Notes: generated from the letters alone by a model not told the origin. Counted from the first letter of the stretch, positions 49,900 through 61,608 are shown. The stretch is DNA of 64,000 bases from Ceratotherium simum simum (GCF_000283155.1 NW_004454159.1:14637962-14701961), one strand, 5' to 3'. Program-made: numbers and translations.

Positions 49900-50160
49900 G
49901 ACCCTGGATTAATGAAGTTTAGGAATGTGGCTATAGATTTCTCTCTGGAAAAGTGGGAATGTCTGGACCTTGCTAAGAGAGACTATACAGCAGAGATGTG
50001 GTGTTGACAAACTACAGATACCCAGTGTCACTAGTATATCCATTTCTAAGCCAGATGTGATCCCCTTTTTGGAGCAAGGAACAGAGCCCTAGATGGTTGT
50101 GAGAGAAGGGACAAGAGGCTGGTGCACAGATTGAGATTCAAGGTCACTTGGAAAGGCCAA
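49900..50160 (+). pseudogene. KRAB-domain (zinc-finger repressor) retrocopy fragment
   Basis: KRAB A and B boxes are readable over three frames. From an ATG at 49912 the first frame gives MKFRNVAIDFSLEKWECLDL, an A-box start, and stops at 50005. From 49992 the second frame gives RDVVLTNYRYPVSL, the A-box end. From 50036 the third gives ISISKPDVIPFLEQGTEP, a stop, then [13 protein letters not shown], a B box. After a further stop, DSRSLGKAN resembles the linker that follows the B box. In functional KRAB genes these parts are on separate exons; here they abut, so this looks like a processed copy. At least two frameshifts and several stops make it dead. No C2H2 fingers (no TGEKPY linkers) and no clear poly(A) follow. 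KRAB domains recruit TRIM28 in living family members. Confidence 0.8.
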
Positions 50161-50640
50161 TGCTTTACTATGAACTAGAAGATGGGCTATACACAGTGGG
50201 GTCCTTTATCTTTGGCAAGATCTTGAAACAGCTTCTGAAGCATTGCACTTACGTTAGCATCTACAGGATGTCCACCTGCTGGCTGGCCCACGTGAGGCTG
50301 GGGCTGGAGCACACCTACTGGTGTGGCTGGAGGTCTTCTGCTGTGGGACCATGGCCTTGTGTGTGGCGGCCCTGCTGCAACCTTCCGTATGTTTCCTTCC
50401 TCAGTAGCACTCTCTACAGCTCATTCTGCGTTTTAAGAGATTCATTTCAAAATAGGATAAACTGTGGACAGATGTCCTTGCCAGCTGTCCTGCATGTCAA
50501 AATGCCTCTATTACAAAGTGAAGATGATACCTTTTCATACCCCAGAAACCTGAAAGTTACCATTGGCTCTCCTCCCTTGATCTTCACATTCAGCACCAAG
50601 TCATATCACTTTTCCTTCCTACATCATTAATTGTGTTTTT
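50161..50640. other. Unassigned stretch with 160-codon open frame
   Basis: The longest open frame of the window (50148-50630, + strand) starts in the KRAB relic's linker and continues through unrecognised sequence. Its Cys/Trp-rich product has no known domain, and its frame differs from that of the B box (remainder 0 against 2). It is probably chance, or untranslated retrocopy sequence. Confidence 0.5.
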
Positions 50641-50659
50641 GTGTTTATGTCTATATGGT

Positions 50660-50880
50660 TGATGTTAATTGAGATGTAATTTACATGTAATAAAATTCAC
50701 CCTCTTTAGTATAGCCCACATGAAGACATAGAACATTTTCATCACCTCAAAAAGTACTTGATGCCCCTTTGTAGTCAGTCGCTTCTGACCCTCAGCCCCT
50801 GGCCACCACCAATCTGTTTTCTGCCCCTGTGGTTTTGCATTTTCCAGAAGGTCACATAAATGGAATCATGTAGTTAAAAG
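50660..50880 (-). mobile_element. Antisense LINE-1 3' UTR fragment
   Basis: 'ttaattgagatgtaatttac', 'aataaaattcaccctcttta', 'ccctggccaccaccaatctg' and 'cataaatggaatcatgtagt' are in the order of a reversed L1M 3' UTR. Confidence 0.75.
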
Positions 50881-50884
50881 ATGA

Positions 50885-52400
50885 TGCAATGAAACTTATA
50901 AAGTAACCAATAAGATAAAAGTAAGTTTCAATGAATTTAGGGAGAGTGAACAAAGGAGCAAAAATAATGAAATTCTAGAACCAAAACAGAAATTCAGAAA
51001 TTTAAAGGAGAAAATTATAATACTAAAGTCAAATATGCAAAAATGTGAGATAAAATCTTTCGAGGGACCAAAGAAGGTAAAAATTCTCAAACGTGGACTG
51101 TTAAGTTTAGGACAATAGCCAAAGGATAGAGATAGTATAAAAGTTAAAACAAAACCAACAAAGATAAAAACAGAAGAAAAAGAAATTAGAGTCTTAAAAT
51201 AAATGTACATACATACTTACATATGTTTTATATTTGTATACATAGAATATAAATCTGAATTCAAGAGGACTAAAGGGTAACAATGATTTTCTACTGATGG
51301 TATGTTCTTGTGTAGTTTTTATCTTCCTTAAGCTTTTCTTTTGTTTTTCTCAATGAACATTATTATTTCTATATTTAACACATTGTAAAGAGGACGAAAA
51401 TAGACAGTACAGTTAAAAATTGAATAAAATTGTGGAAAAAGATTAAAGGAATAATTACTAGAGGGTGAAAGGAATAAGAACAGAACAATAGTAGATTGAT
51501 AAATATATCCTTCAAAATGCAGAATTTCTAGACTTACCATTTTTTTAAAAAATGAGTAAATAAAACCAACCAAATTTTGTGTATGTATCCAATCAGATCC
51601 ATAGGACTAAAAGGAAAGAAAAGAGCTTAAGAGTTAAATATTGGCAGTGGACCCTTGACCTCAGACCTCCTTTGAAGTACCTGTTAAAGCTGTGAATATA
51701 CCCATTAGTTACAAGTGTACGTTACCAGTGTATATACCTTGGTCAGCAACAGTTCAAGTGGTTCGTCTGGTTATCCTAATTTCAGCATTTGAGAAATTTA
51801 AAAGTGACCACCTAACCCAGTCATGGCTTCTAACAGTATAAGCAAAGCCTTGCAAAATAATGCAAGTATTTTTAATTTGGAGGGTTGGGGGGAAGAGAAA
51901 AGAGAGATATCCTAACAGCAATTCTCAACAGGAAAATTGTTTACACCATTTTATATGGCCAAATGTGTGGCTGTGCTCCTACTCATTTCCTTCTTGAGAG
52001 TTTTCGTGTCTTCTGGTTTAAAAATAAAAGTCCTTGGCTCTCAAAGAAATTTCAGAATAAATCATTTACCACAGTCTAGAAAAAATCAATTTATGGTTTC
52101 AGTGTGAATATGTTTCTAATCAAGATTAGCTTAAAATTTAACTAAAAGTATGCATTATGATGTTAGAATGTTCTTGGATAGAATATTTTATGTATCTTCA
52201 ATGAATACTCGAGACATAAGGAGTGCTTCTTTCTAGATTCCTTTTTCTATTTATTTCAGTCTTTTCCAAGAGTTGGAAAATTATGAAATGTTGATTCTGG
52301 AACTAAAGTACCTGTCTTTTCATTAACTTGTTTTTAAGTAATCTGAAGTACACATTCATTCCCTACCTATCTTTTTTAGTTTCTGTGTAGAAAGTAAATG
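50885..52400. other. Intron, unassigned
   Basis: A-rich 50885-51560 may be decayed sense LINE sequence. The rest shows nothing recognised. No splice-flanked frame matches RAPGEF6. Confidence 0.4.
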
Positions 52401-52419
52401 TTTCTAAAAATCCCAGTAC

Positions 52420-53150
52420 TTCAGTTACTACCTCTATGGCGGCATGATTCCTTAATTCAGAGCTCTACTGCCAGTCTCTCCAGAACTCTGGTGCCACATT
52501 TCCACTGCGATGTTCTTTTGACACCTCGGCTGGCTTTGCCCTACCAAATGTTTTCTTCAACTTGTCTTTAATATTTCTGTTAAGATTACCTGTGTCCTAG
52601 TCAAAATCTCAGTTTTCTTTGCCTCCTCCTATTTTTTAAACTCCCACTTGAAATAAATTGCAAGAACAGTATAACTTTACTCCTCTGTTAAGCTTCAGTG
52701 CTTTACCATTATCTAATTTCCATTCTTCACTGCATTTCAAATTTATGTTCAGATTCCAAGCCTTTTACTTCTAACCACAATCTGCCAATCCGGTTTTGTA
52801 TTCCACTCTTCTCCACTTGCACATTCTAGATTCTAGTCCATGACAAATACATATGCTATTGCCTGATCGTTCTTGCTTTTTCCTAGCCCTGTGTTTTGGT
52901 TATGTTGTTCTGCCTGCAGCTCCACCTAAATGACATTTTCACATTGTCTCTCGTGTCTTGGAACCCCACAGCAGTTTATCTGTGGGTCATGTTGCTTTTT
53001 CCACTCTGCTTTTTAGTGTATTTACTTGTAAACTTGACATTTTTCATCATCATCATAAATTTGTGGAGAGCAGAGTTTGTTTCTTACTTGTGTATCCTAT
53101 GCTGAGTTAAGCACAGTGTTGGCACTTAGGAAGTAGTTGAATTACATTTG
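52420..53150 (+). mobile_element. L2 LINE 3' region
   Basis: A pyrimidine-rich stretch with an L2-like order of phrases: 'cctagccctgtgttttggtt', 'tctgcctgcagctccaccta', 'atttgtggagagcagagttt', 'cacagtgttggcacttagga', the usual L2 terminus. Much diverged. Confidence 0.6.
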
Positions 53151-53879
53151 AAAGTAGAAACCAATGTTGTTTCCAAGGAAAATGCAGAGGATCACTACTA
53201 ACTAAAGCTTGATTATCTAGCGGAAAGGAGGCTTTACTTTGCCTGCCTGCCCTATTGTAGAGATTATGGAATGGGCCAGCCTGAACAGCATTACTGTGAA
53301 GGATTAATTTCACAGGGTTCTTGCCCTGACCAGAAAGACAAAGAGGAAATATAAGGACTAAATGGTCCATGAAAAAGGTTGAATGAAATACTAAAAATGA
53401 GAATGCAGAAAAGAGAAGCACTGAAAGTCTAAGGTTCTGGCTTAATATTTGCTCTAAATCTGAAAATGTGGTTCTTGTAAGTTGGTATAACTTTCCATTC
53501 TAACCTATAGTTCCCCTCTTCAGAGCTTCATATTTATCTAGATGCAGACAGGAAAAGGATATCCTCTGGGGGTTTATTTGGGAAAGGCCAAGTCATCAGA
53601 AAATCACCTCAGACTGTCTGCCTCACCAAATTATATTTACACAGAGACACATTCCTACTGCAGGAAAGGAAAATACACAGGGAATTTAATACTCGTCGTC
53701 TTAACACTTTCACCAATATTTTTTTTTTCTGGATTCAATTCATTTATTGTAATCTTTCTGAGGTTCTGCTCTATTCCAAGTGCTAGGATAAAGCAGTTGA
53801 AAGGCCAGGGCTCTGATCTTCTGTGTACCCTACCTTGATGGATGTGGCATATCTTTTGACCTACGTTTTTTGTAACAAC

Positions 53880-54420
53880 TTTTGATATTATCATACGAGT
53901 CTCTGAGGCTCTGTTAAATTTTCTTTTTAACTTTTTTCTCTCTTTGCTTGAGTTTGGGTAGTTTTTAATTGCCTTTCTTCAAGTGTTCTCCTCTTAGAGT
54001 TTACATTTCTTTATTGATATTTCCCGTTTTTCCCCAACTATGTTTGTATTTTCTTTTAAATCCTTGAACTTACTTATAATAAACATCAAAAGTTCCTGTC
54101 TCCTAATTCCATCATCTCTGGCATTCCTGGATCTCTTTGTATTGATTGACTTTTCTTCTGGTTATGGATCACATTTCCCTGCTGCTTCTCCTATCTAGTA
54201 AGTTTTTATTGTATGCTGGAAATTGTGGATACTACATTTTTTAGATTCTTTTCTAGTTATTAGAGAATTAAACTTTCTGCCCAGGGATTGCATCCTCAGA
54301 AGCATCATGCAGCGACTTCCAGTCCTGGTGGTCATCATATCTACCTTTACCTTAAAGACTTGGCTTGCCTTTGTTTAGTCAAGGAATTAGACATTAGACG
54401 TTATGACTAAATACTCTTAA
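53880..54420 (-). mobile_element. Antisense LINE-1 5'-region fragment
   Basis: 'aagttcctgtctcctaattc', 'catctctggcattcctggat', 'ggttatggatcacatttccc' and 'tgtatgctggaaattgtgga' are reverse L1 5' sequence, related to the pieces at 200-480 and 17740-17960. Confidence 0.75.
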
Positions 54421-54429
54421 CATTTTAAC

Positions 54430-55320
54430 AGTTTAGTATGTTCTCTTAACTAATTTTATTCATCCTTTTGTTTTTATCCTACTTTGAAAAAAAGTATAAG
54501 TAAAAGACAATTATAAGGATAGATTATATTCTTTCCTTTGCAGATGGCCTTAAAAAGTCCCTGAAAGAGTCCTTTTGGTAGCCTTCTCTCAGTCCCTACC
54601 TATGACTTTTATTCTCCATAAAGTGCTAGCTTCTTAAATGTCTTCTCTTCTCATGCAAATGACAGTAAGCCTTCCCTGTTGTCCACCTAACTGAGTTGCA
54701 TCTTGCCTTTATATATTGTGAGCCATTCATCTTTTTATCAGACATAATCTAAAAGGTGAGAATGAGACTAGGTTGAAATAGTCTGGGTCAGGGGATGAAA
54801 ACCTGAGATTGCGATGAGGACAGAGTGGTTTGAGAACCCAAATTTGTAAGGTAGATTGTCCTTAAAAATTGATAAAATGGAAAAACGCTGTTCTGGAGGT
54901 GAGCTTTTATATTCTGTAAAATTAAATTGTGTAGAAATACTGCTTTATTGTTTTTTAACACTAGTTTCTTGGATTAAAATGAGTGTATGTAAAGAAATTA
55001 GGTTTTTGGAAAACCTAATTTCACTTTAGGATGTACACATATTTAAATTAAAACTACTTATCTTTGAAAAGAGATTATAACCTGCTAACAAGTTTGTGGT
55101 TCCAAAGATATATTCAGAAATGTACTCCACTTAAACTCTAAAGTTCTATAGCCAGAAAATAACTCAGGAGAACATAGTAGTCATGAAATAGGATTGCCCC
55201 TGTGTGATCCTTAAGAGCCACTTTGTCTAATCTTAAAGATATTTAAAATCTTGTTTGTTAACTAGCTGTTACTTAAAGCTGTGCAGTAATCCATAAGAAA
55301 TATAAAATATGGACTTACAA
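54430..55320. other. Intron, no feature seen
   Basis: No exon or clear repeat. AT-rich with unremarkable short frames. Confidence 0.4.
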
Positions 55321-55324
55321 AACA

Positions 55325-55965
55325 AATAAGGACTCTTTCAGTTGCAGATGGCAGAGCCTTAACTTCAAAAGCCAGAAAGGACAATTTATTGACCCACAGA
55401 GAAAGCAGGGGCAGCTCTGGCCTCAGGGAACCTGGATGCTTGCTGGTGTTTCTGCCCCTGTCTCTGCGTCTCTCTAAACCTTTGGCTCCCTGTAGCTTGC
55501 TTGCTTTTCTTACCCCATCTCTGTGATGACACTTTCTGTCACAGACGCTCTTTGCTACATGTGCTGTGTTCTTCCTATGTCAGTCTTTCATGCTCTGTTT
55601 CTGTTGCTTTGTTGCTCTGTGTCTTTCTCTGTCTCTGCCTCTCTTGTTCAGTGTCCTTCCTCCCCCTTCCCCTGCCCCTTTCTCAGCCTGTTGGTTTCAT
55701 TTTTCTCCCACCACAGAAAGGCATTCCCATGTGGCTATAGGCAGCTCTGCCTCACATGCTTCCAATTCAGCAACCAGAGAAGAAAGGATGCTCTGCCCTC
55801 CAGCTCCAATTATAAAAATCCAGAGAAAAGGCCTTTCTCCCTTAGCTTACGTAGCCAGGGACAGGATACCATTTCCCACTGGAATCTCTGGTTAGGGTGG
55901 AGAGGAACAGCAGTTCCCTAAAAGAAGGAAAATCATCTTCTGGGCAGACAAAATAGTAAATCCGT
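55325..55965. mobile_element. Medium-reiteration repeat, family not named
   Basis: Begins 'aggactctttcagttgcaga', then 'gacaatttattgacccacag' and 'ggcagctctggcctcaggga', and a CT-rich middle at 55580-55690. It ends near 'gatgctctgccctccagctc'. This order matches a mammal-wide interspersed repeat I have seen but cannot name. The 132- and 109-codon frames here come from the CT-rich middle and are not genes. Confidence 0.55.
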
Positions 55966-55969
55966 GTTC

Positions 55970-56918
55970 AGTACAGGAGATGAGACTTAAATATTTGAAT
56001 GAAGATTGCATAGTCTTCACTAATACTCATATTCCAGTGCTTATTTATTATTATGAAATTCCTGTACAACTCATTTTTTTCTATAACTGCTTTGATATTC
56101 GTGCTTTTTCATTTATAATAGGAATTAAATGGGTGTAATATTTAAATATCTCCTAATAATCCACTTTAGGACAATTTTATTTCCTAAAAGACATCATTAT
56201 TTTCTATGAATGACATTTAAATTTACAGTTTTTTAAAAATCTGCTAGTTTCTTTACAAGTGCTTGAGGCTAATTTGTTTCCGAAGTTGAGGTTGTAAGCA
56301 AAAGTTTGTTTTAAAGATTGGTTACAGTAATCTCAGCTCTTTTTTGCACACTGTTAGATTCAACAATAAGTATTGGGAAGTGATGAATATTTGTTCAATC
56401 CTTCACAATTGGTCTGTTTTAGCACTTTTCAGTACTACTCTTTGCTTGTTTTATACTTCTGTTCTTGATTTACATGATTGTCTACCCTACTAGACTCTAA
56501 ACTTCTGTGTTGAAAAAAATCACTTGTTTACAACATCCAGCATAAACTAATAGGTACTCATAAAATGGTTGTTGATAAACTTTCTCTTTCCTGGACTTCA
56601 TGTTTGAGCCAACATTGTACTTTTAAGAAATAAGTGTTTGTTGGAAAACAGGTATTAATACATTTAGTGATGTTTGAATCTCCTGTTTTATACTTACTGG
56701 CTCAGACTTATCACCTAGATGTTACACTGTGGAATGATGAGCCTATATTTTGGGCAGAGAGAAACCTTTTATAAATATCATTTTGTTTTTGATACAGTGT
56801 ACAGTATTGCCTGATTCTTTATAATATTTGGTAGGGAGGGTTAGTTTTGATTAATTCCGACTGTGACATATAATTTTTATAACAGGAAATGATAAGTGAT
56901 CAAGATTTCTTTCTGTAG
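55970..56918. other. Intron before the 56919 exon
   Basis: Nothing recognised except the acceptor tract at the end. AT-rich and unique-looking. Confidence 0.45.
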
Positions 56919-57096
56919 GCTACAGAAAGTGAGGTAGGAGATGTAGATTTAACACGACTCCCCGAAGGACCTGTTGATTCTGAAGAGGAAGAAGAGGAAG
57001 ATGAAGAGATTGATCGAACAGATCCACTGCAAGGGCGAGATCTTGTTCGAGAATGTCTTGAAAAAGAACCTGCAGACAAAACTGATGATGACATTG
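56919..57096 (+). CDS. RAPGEF6: RAPGEF6 coding exon: acidic segment and CNB2 start
   Basis: A 178-nt exon: 59 codons plus one base (phase 1 end). The acceptor is 'atttctttctgtag' and the donor ATTG|gtaagaa. It reads [20 protein letters not shown], then a nine-residue Glu/Asp run (EEEEEEDEE within 56980-57009), then [20 protein letters not shown] and PADKTDDDI. The segment '[15 protein letters not shown]' leads into the second CNB domain. The GAA/GAG run behaves like a small trinucleotide repeat, and from memory human RAPGEF6 has DD where this sequence has EE. The open frames reported on the other strand are complements of this exon. Confidence 0.96.
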
Positions 57097-57144
57097 GTAA
57101 GAAATACATCTGTTCACAATAAGAATTTTATAGTTTTAATTTAT

Positions 57145-57610
57145 ATATAGTTACCTAATGTTGCATAACAAATTACCCCAGGCCTTAGTAGCTTAAAACA
57201 ACACACATTTATTTTCTCATAGTTTTGTGGGTCAGGAATTCAGGAGTGGCCTAGCTGAGTGGTTCTTGCTCAGTGTCTCCCATGAGGTTACAGTCAGAAT
57301 ATTGGCAAGGGTTATAATCATCTGAAGCTTTTCTGGGCTGAGCTAGAGTATTACTTCCAAGGTGGCTACTCACATGGCTTTTGGCATAATACCTCAGTTC
57401 CTTGCCATGTGGCCCTCTCCAGAGGCTGCTCAAATGTCCTCATAACATGGCTATTGGCTTCCCCCAAAGCAAGTAATCCTAAGGGAGAGTAAAGGCAGAT
57501 GCCACAATGTCTTTAATATCTAGCCTTAGAAGTGACACCATCACTTCTTCCAAATTCTATTTGTCATGCGGAGCAACCCTGGTACAGTATGGGAGGGGGC
57601 TGCACATGAC
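57145..57610. mobile_element. Medium-reiteration repeat, family not named
   Basis: Starts with 'gttgcataacaaattacccc', 'gtagcttaaaacaacacaca', 'tttattttctcatagttttg', a familiar mammalian repeat head, and continues through 'aagcttttctgggctgagct'. Its closing part 'agggccatctttgaggctgg' is also typical. About 460 bp, one copy. Confidence 0.7.
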
Positions 57611-57614
57611 ATGA

Positions 57615-59163
57615 ATATCAAGAGACAGGGATCATTTAGGGCCATCTTTGAGGCTGGCTGCCCCAGTTTGAGAGCTTATTTGGAGGTTCTAGCAGGGATG
57701 CGCAGCTGCTGGTATACCCTTGACCAAACGGTCATCCTCAGCACACAGCTTCAAGAGTGACACACATAGAGCAGTGAGGGAGGAAGGGGACACCCACCTA
57801 GCCAGCCAGATCAGCTGAATCATCCCTGGTGATCAGTGGGGTGACAGATGTTGCAGCCAGATCACCCTCACATCCTGGCTGCCCCAATTTATAAAACAAA
57901 AGCTTTGATTGCATTAAAGTGATTTTCGCCTTCATGTCCATGAGACTTTTAAAACACTGCCTCAATCTCCAATGTTTATGAATTAGCTTTGTTTTTTTAA
58001 TTTCAAATGTTATCAAAAATCATATTTTTACTTCTCTACCTTGAAAAAATAAGTATATATATAATTTTTGGTTAAAACTTTATGAATTTTCCTTCATGTA
58101 ATTACTTACACAACTAGTTACTATACTTTGATTGGAAGGTTAAATAATACTCAAGATGTTAATGTTATCTTTAAGGTCAAAGATTGCTTAGTGTCATTAT
58201 ATATTGTTATGATTCAATTAAGATTTTATCCTAGATTTCTCTTTTATAGTAGTCATGTTGCTGTCATTCATTCAAATAAGAAGATGCTACTATTACTAAT
58301 AATCATAATCTATGTGAGTGAAGATCAATAAATTTGACCATTCCTTGCCATTCTAATGACGTATAATATAGTTAAGTAAACAGCAGTTTAGATTCATGTT
58401 GTGAACATTATCTGGACAGAAACTGAAAGTATATTTTTTAGTGATAAGAAATTATATACTATGCTATTTTCACAAAGCTTTTAAAAAATTTAAATATAAT
58501 TAACTCCCAGTTATCTGTGGGTAGTTAGCACCTTATAGTTATTTCTGTTTCAGCCCTTAGCCGACTGCTTGTATGTTTCTCTTTTATATTTATCTTTATT
58601 ACTTATGTATCTATACCAGGGAATGGCCTAATGTGACACTCATAAACATTTGTTGGTTAAATTAAAGAGTTACCTTGTAGTTGCTCTGACAAATCTTGAA
58701 CTAGAATTCACACTTGTTATCCCTAATTTAATTACTTACTGGCATTTATTAATACATTTTTTTTTAACATCTAGCCCAATAAGAACTAGATGAAAGGCTT
58801 TTTCACTAATCTATTAGATCAAAGGACATCACTAAACTTAACCACCATGGAGTGGCATCTTGGGCAAGGAAAGTTAGATGAACTCTCCAGCCTCATCTGA
58901 AACTGTCTAGTTTCGTGGTTCTCTCTGGAGGTTGTGAATTCTGCTGTCTTCCAATATGCCTATATTTTCATGTGAGTCTGAGTATATTAACCAAAAACTA
59001 ATTTTTTTAACCAACAGTCATCTTGTGCCTTGGTTTCTCAACTTTAGCAGCATAAATTTGTAAGTTGATTAGGAAATTGGGTAATGAAGAATTCTAGATT
59101 TTATTATATCTTTAAAGGATAGTTCTTGATGGTCTTTATACTTGAATTTCTGTCTTTTTATAG
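57615..59163. other. Intron, mostly unassigned
   Basis: An L2-like tail near 58600-58670 ('ccagggaatggcctaatgtg'). The remainder is AT-rich without recognised features. Confidence 0.4.
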
Positions 59164-59300
59164 AACAATTACTGGAGTTTATGCACCAGCTCCCTGCTTT
59201 TGCAAACATGACCATGTCTGTAAGGAGAGAACTCTGCTCAGTGATGATTTTTGAAGTGGTTGAGCAGGCTGGAGCTGTTATTCTTGATGATGGGCAAGAG
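59164..59300 (+). CDS. RAPGEF6: RAPGEF6 coding exon: N-terminal half of CNB2
   Basis: A 137-nt exon: two bases complete the Glu codon started before the intron, and 45 codons follow. The acceptor is 'tgtctttttatag' and the donor GAG|gtaggt. It reads [40 protein letters not shown] and DDGQE. In the CNB fold this is the N-terminal helical bundle ('F..L..MT..VRREL') and first beta strands. RAPGEF2 is nearly the same here, which marks the domain as strongly conserved. No unusual codon or frame feature is seen. Confidence 0.97.
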
Positions 59301-59869
59301 GTAGGTTAGCAAATAAATGTTATACATTATTTAACATAGGAGCTAATCTTTAAAATAATTTAATTTCCATAAACTTGTGTAAATCCTGACTTTTGAAATT
59401 TATACAATTTTTTAAATGAATGCTGAGTTTGGGGTAGTTAAAATTTCTGAAGAGGTACGTTTTATTTTTGTTTTTGCTTTACTTTGTCTTAATTTTGATT
59501 TCCTAGCAGTGGACCTTGCACAGAATACACGTTCAGTAAATAATATTCATTGAACGAAATTTGTTTTTACTTCTCAAATTAAGTTGTAAGACTTTTAAAA
59601 AGGTTCTTTGTTATTCTATTTGTATATTTATATCATTGTTTAAAATGTTTATCAAGTATTTACTCTCCTATCCCTTTTCTATATTACACATTAAATAAAA
59701 AAAGAATGAGAGAAATGTACTGGTACCTATGCCTCCTAGTGGACTGCTGTCAGTTGAGGCATTTATGTGGCAATTCTCTGTTCAGAAATGCTCGGATAGC
59801 AGCTTGTGGATGGGTGGAGGGAGGATGCAGGGGAATTGAAAGATATTACTAATGTTAGAAAGTACTTCA

Positions 59870-60520
59870 CTATTTTTCTTATCAAACTGATGAAAATTAA
59901 GGCTGAGGTGTCAATCAGTGAACATTCTCATATATACTGCCAGTAGGAATATAAACAGTATTTCTGGAAAGTCATTTAGAAATTTTTAACATGGGCCTCA
60001 AAAGTATTTAACAGTCTCTAACCTATTATTCCACTTATGAGTGTTTTTCTTCAGGACATAATATAAAACTCAGAGTTATGCCAAAAAATCTTCACTGCAG
60101 CGTATTTATAATAGCAAAAATTAGAAATGACCAAAATATAATCCAGTAATAAACAGTGGTTAGCTAAATTATATACAGCCACAGGATATAATATTATGTA
60201 GGTATTCAAGTTATTTTAAAATTTGTTGGAAATTCTTTGAGGGCAGGGACCTTATCTCTAGCTTTGTTTATGTACTTTCTCCCCATATCCTAGAAAATGG
60301 TGCAGAGGATACGCTCAAAAAGAAAGTTTGATAAACAAATGAATATAGTGTTAAAATTTTTTAAAGGCAGGATAGTCTAAATATTTCAACAATATAAAAT
60401 AAGATAAACATAGGAGAGAAACTAAAATTTTAACAACAGCTGTGTAAACAGTGGGATTTTGAGTAACTTTTATTTTCTTTTCTACAGATTTTTGTATTCG
60501 CTTAATGTTCCACAGTTCTG
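59870..60520 (+). mobile_element. Sense LINE-1 3' end interrupted by L2-like piece
   Basis: L1M 3' sequence in sense at 59890-60220 ('gaacattctcatatatactg', 'gcagcgtatttataatagca', 'cagccacaggatataatatt') and 60390-60500 ('aacagtgggattttgagtaa'). Between them, 60228-60345 reads like an L2 tail ('ttgagggcagggaccttatc', 'atatcctagaaaatggtgca'). Confidence 0.55.
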
Positions 60521-60529
60521 TTAGCAAAA

Positions 60530-60620
60530 ACTTCTCGTGTGCCTACTTTGTGCCAGGTGCTATTCTAGACACAGGGAGTATAGTGGTGGAAAAACCAGAT
60601 ACAGTCCCCGTCCTCAAGTA
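60530..60620. mobile_element. Short L2/MIR-like fragment
   Basis: 'gcctactttgtgccaggtgc', 'tattctagacacagggagta' and 'tacagtccccgtcctcaagt' are a common ancient mammal-wide repeat phrase. Confidence 0.6.
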
Positions 60621-60714
60621 ATTTATGTAATCCACAGATTCCACAATGAATGTATTTTATATTTGAAATAACCAAAAAAAAAGCACACTTTTGAAAAAAT
60701 ACTTTTTTAAGGGT

Positions 60715-60936
60715 TTCTTTTTTTTTTTGAGGAGGATTGACCCTGCACTACCGTCTGTTACCAATCTTCCTCTTTTTTCTTTTTTCTCCCCAAAGCCCCA
60801 GTACATAGTCATATATCATAGTTGTAGAGTTGTAGCTCTTCTACGTGGGACGCCGCCTCAGCATGGCTAGATGGGCCGTGAGTATATCCACGCCCAGGAT
60901 CCAAACCTGCAAACTCCAGGCTGCCAAAGCGGTACT
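60715..60936 (-). mobile_element. Composite ERE SINE, minus orientation
   Basis: The reversed copy holds two tail types in tandem. 60729-60770 ('gaggaggattgaccctgcac', 'accaatcttcctc') comes from the common subfamily. 60786-60935 ('ctccccaaagccccagtaca', 'tacgtgggacgccgcctcag', 'cccaggatccaaacctgcaa') comes from the second subfamily. The head end is cut. The target duplication is unclear. Confidence 0.85.
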
Positions 60937-61124
60937 AAAGAAGAAGTGGTCTTTCATTAATACATAGTAGGCCTTTTGAATATATCTCCTTAGAGCATTA
61001 AATGCTTTCATATAAATGAAGGCAATGTTTTCTTAACATTAGGAAAAATTTTGAGTATTTTGTTAGTTATGCTTAAAATTCAGGCTTTTAGTAGTCTTTC
61101 TGAATTAATCACTAGCTACATTTT

Positions 61125-61335
61125 TTTTCTTTTGAGTGCTTGCAATGTGCCAGTCACTGTTCTAAGCACTTATATATAAACTCATTTAATTACCACAAAA
61201 GTCCTACAGTATAGGTACTGTTGTTATGCCCATTTTAGCATTAGAGAAACTGAGGCCCAAAGAGATTAAATAACGTGCCCAAAGTCACTCAGCTAGTTGT
61301 GGCAGGGTCTGGATCAAATTCCAAGAGCTTGTGGT
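61125..61335 (-). mobile_element. MIR SINE, minus orientation
   Basis: A reversed MIR in good order: 'aatgtgccagtcactgttct', 'aagcacttatatataaactc', 'gcccattttagcattagaga', 'aactgaggcccaaagagatt', 'cccaaagtcactcagctagt', 'ggtctggatcaaattccaag'. Confidence 0.92.
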
Positions 61336-61608
61336 CTTAATCATTGCATTATTTTGTCTCAGAATATTTGGTCAATTATGAAGTCCCTGATTTCATTTGG
61401 TGACTAAAAGAAGAAAGAGTAAAGTAGGCTTTAGGGGTTTGCATAGACAGGCATAGGGTATTCCTGACAGAGAATTTAGTAATATAATCTGATCTTCCTT
61501 TTTCTTTTTAAAATTATACAAGTTCTATGTATTGATTGATTATTTTTCAAAGTTAACATATAATTAGCTTTTTAAAAAGATTCTTAAAACCTGTCTTTTT
61601 CTCTATAG

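Noticed and set aside
55501..55921. Overlapping 79-, 132- and 109-codon frames
   Set aside because: All stem from the CT-rich middle of an interspersed repeat. Cys/Ser/Leu-rich composition, no domain.
56900..57117. Minus-strand frames of 65-69 codons
   Set aside because: They are complements of the RAPGEF6 acidic exon; the Ser-rich product mirrors the GAA/GAG run.
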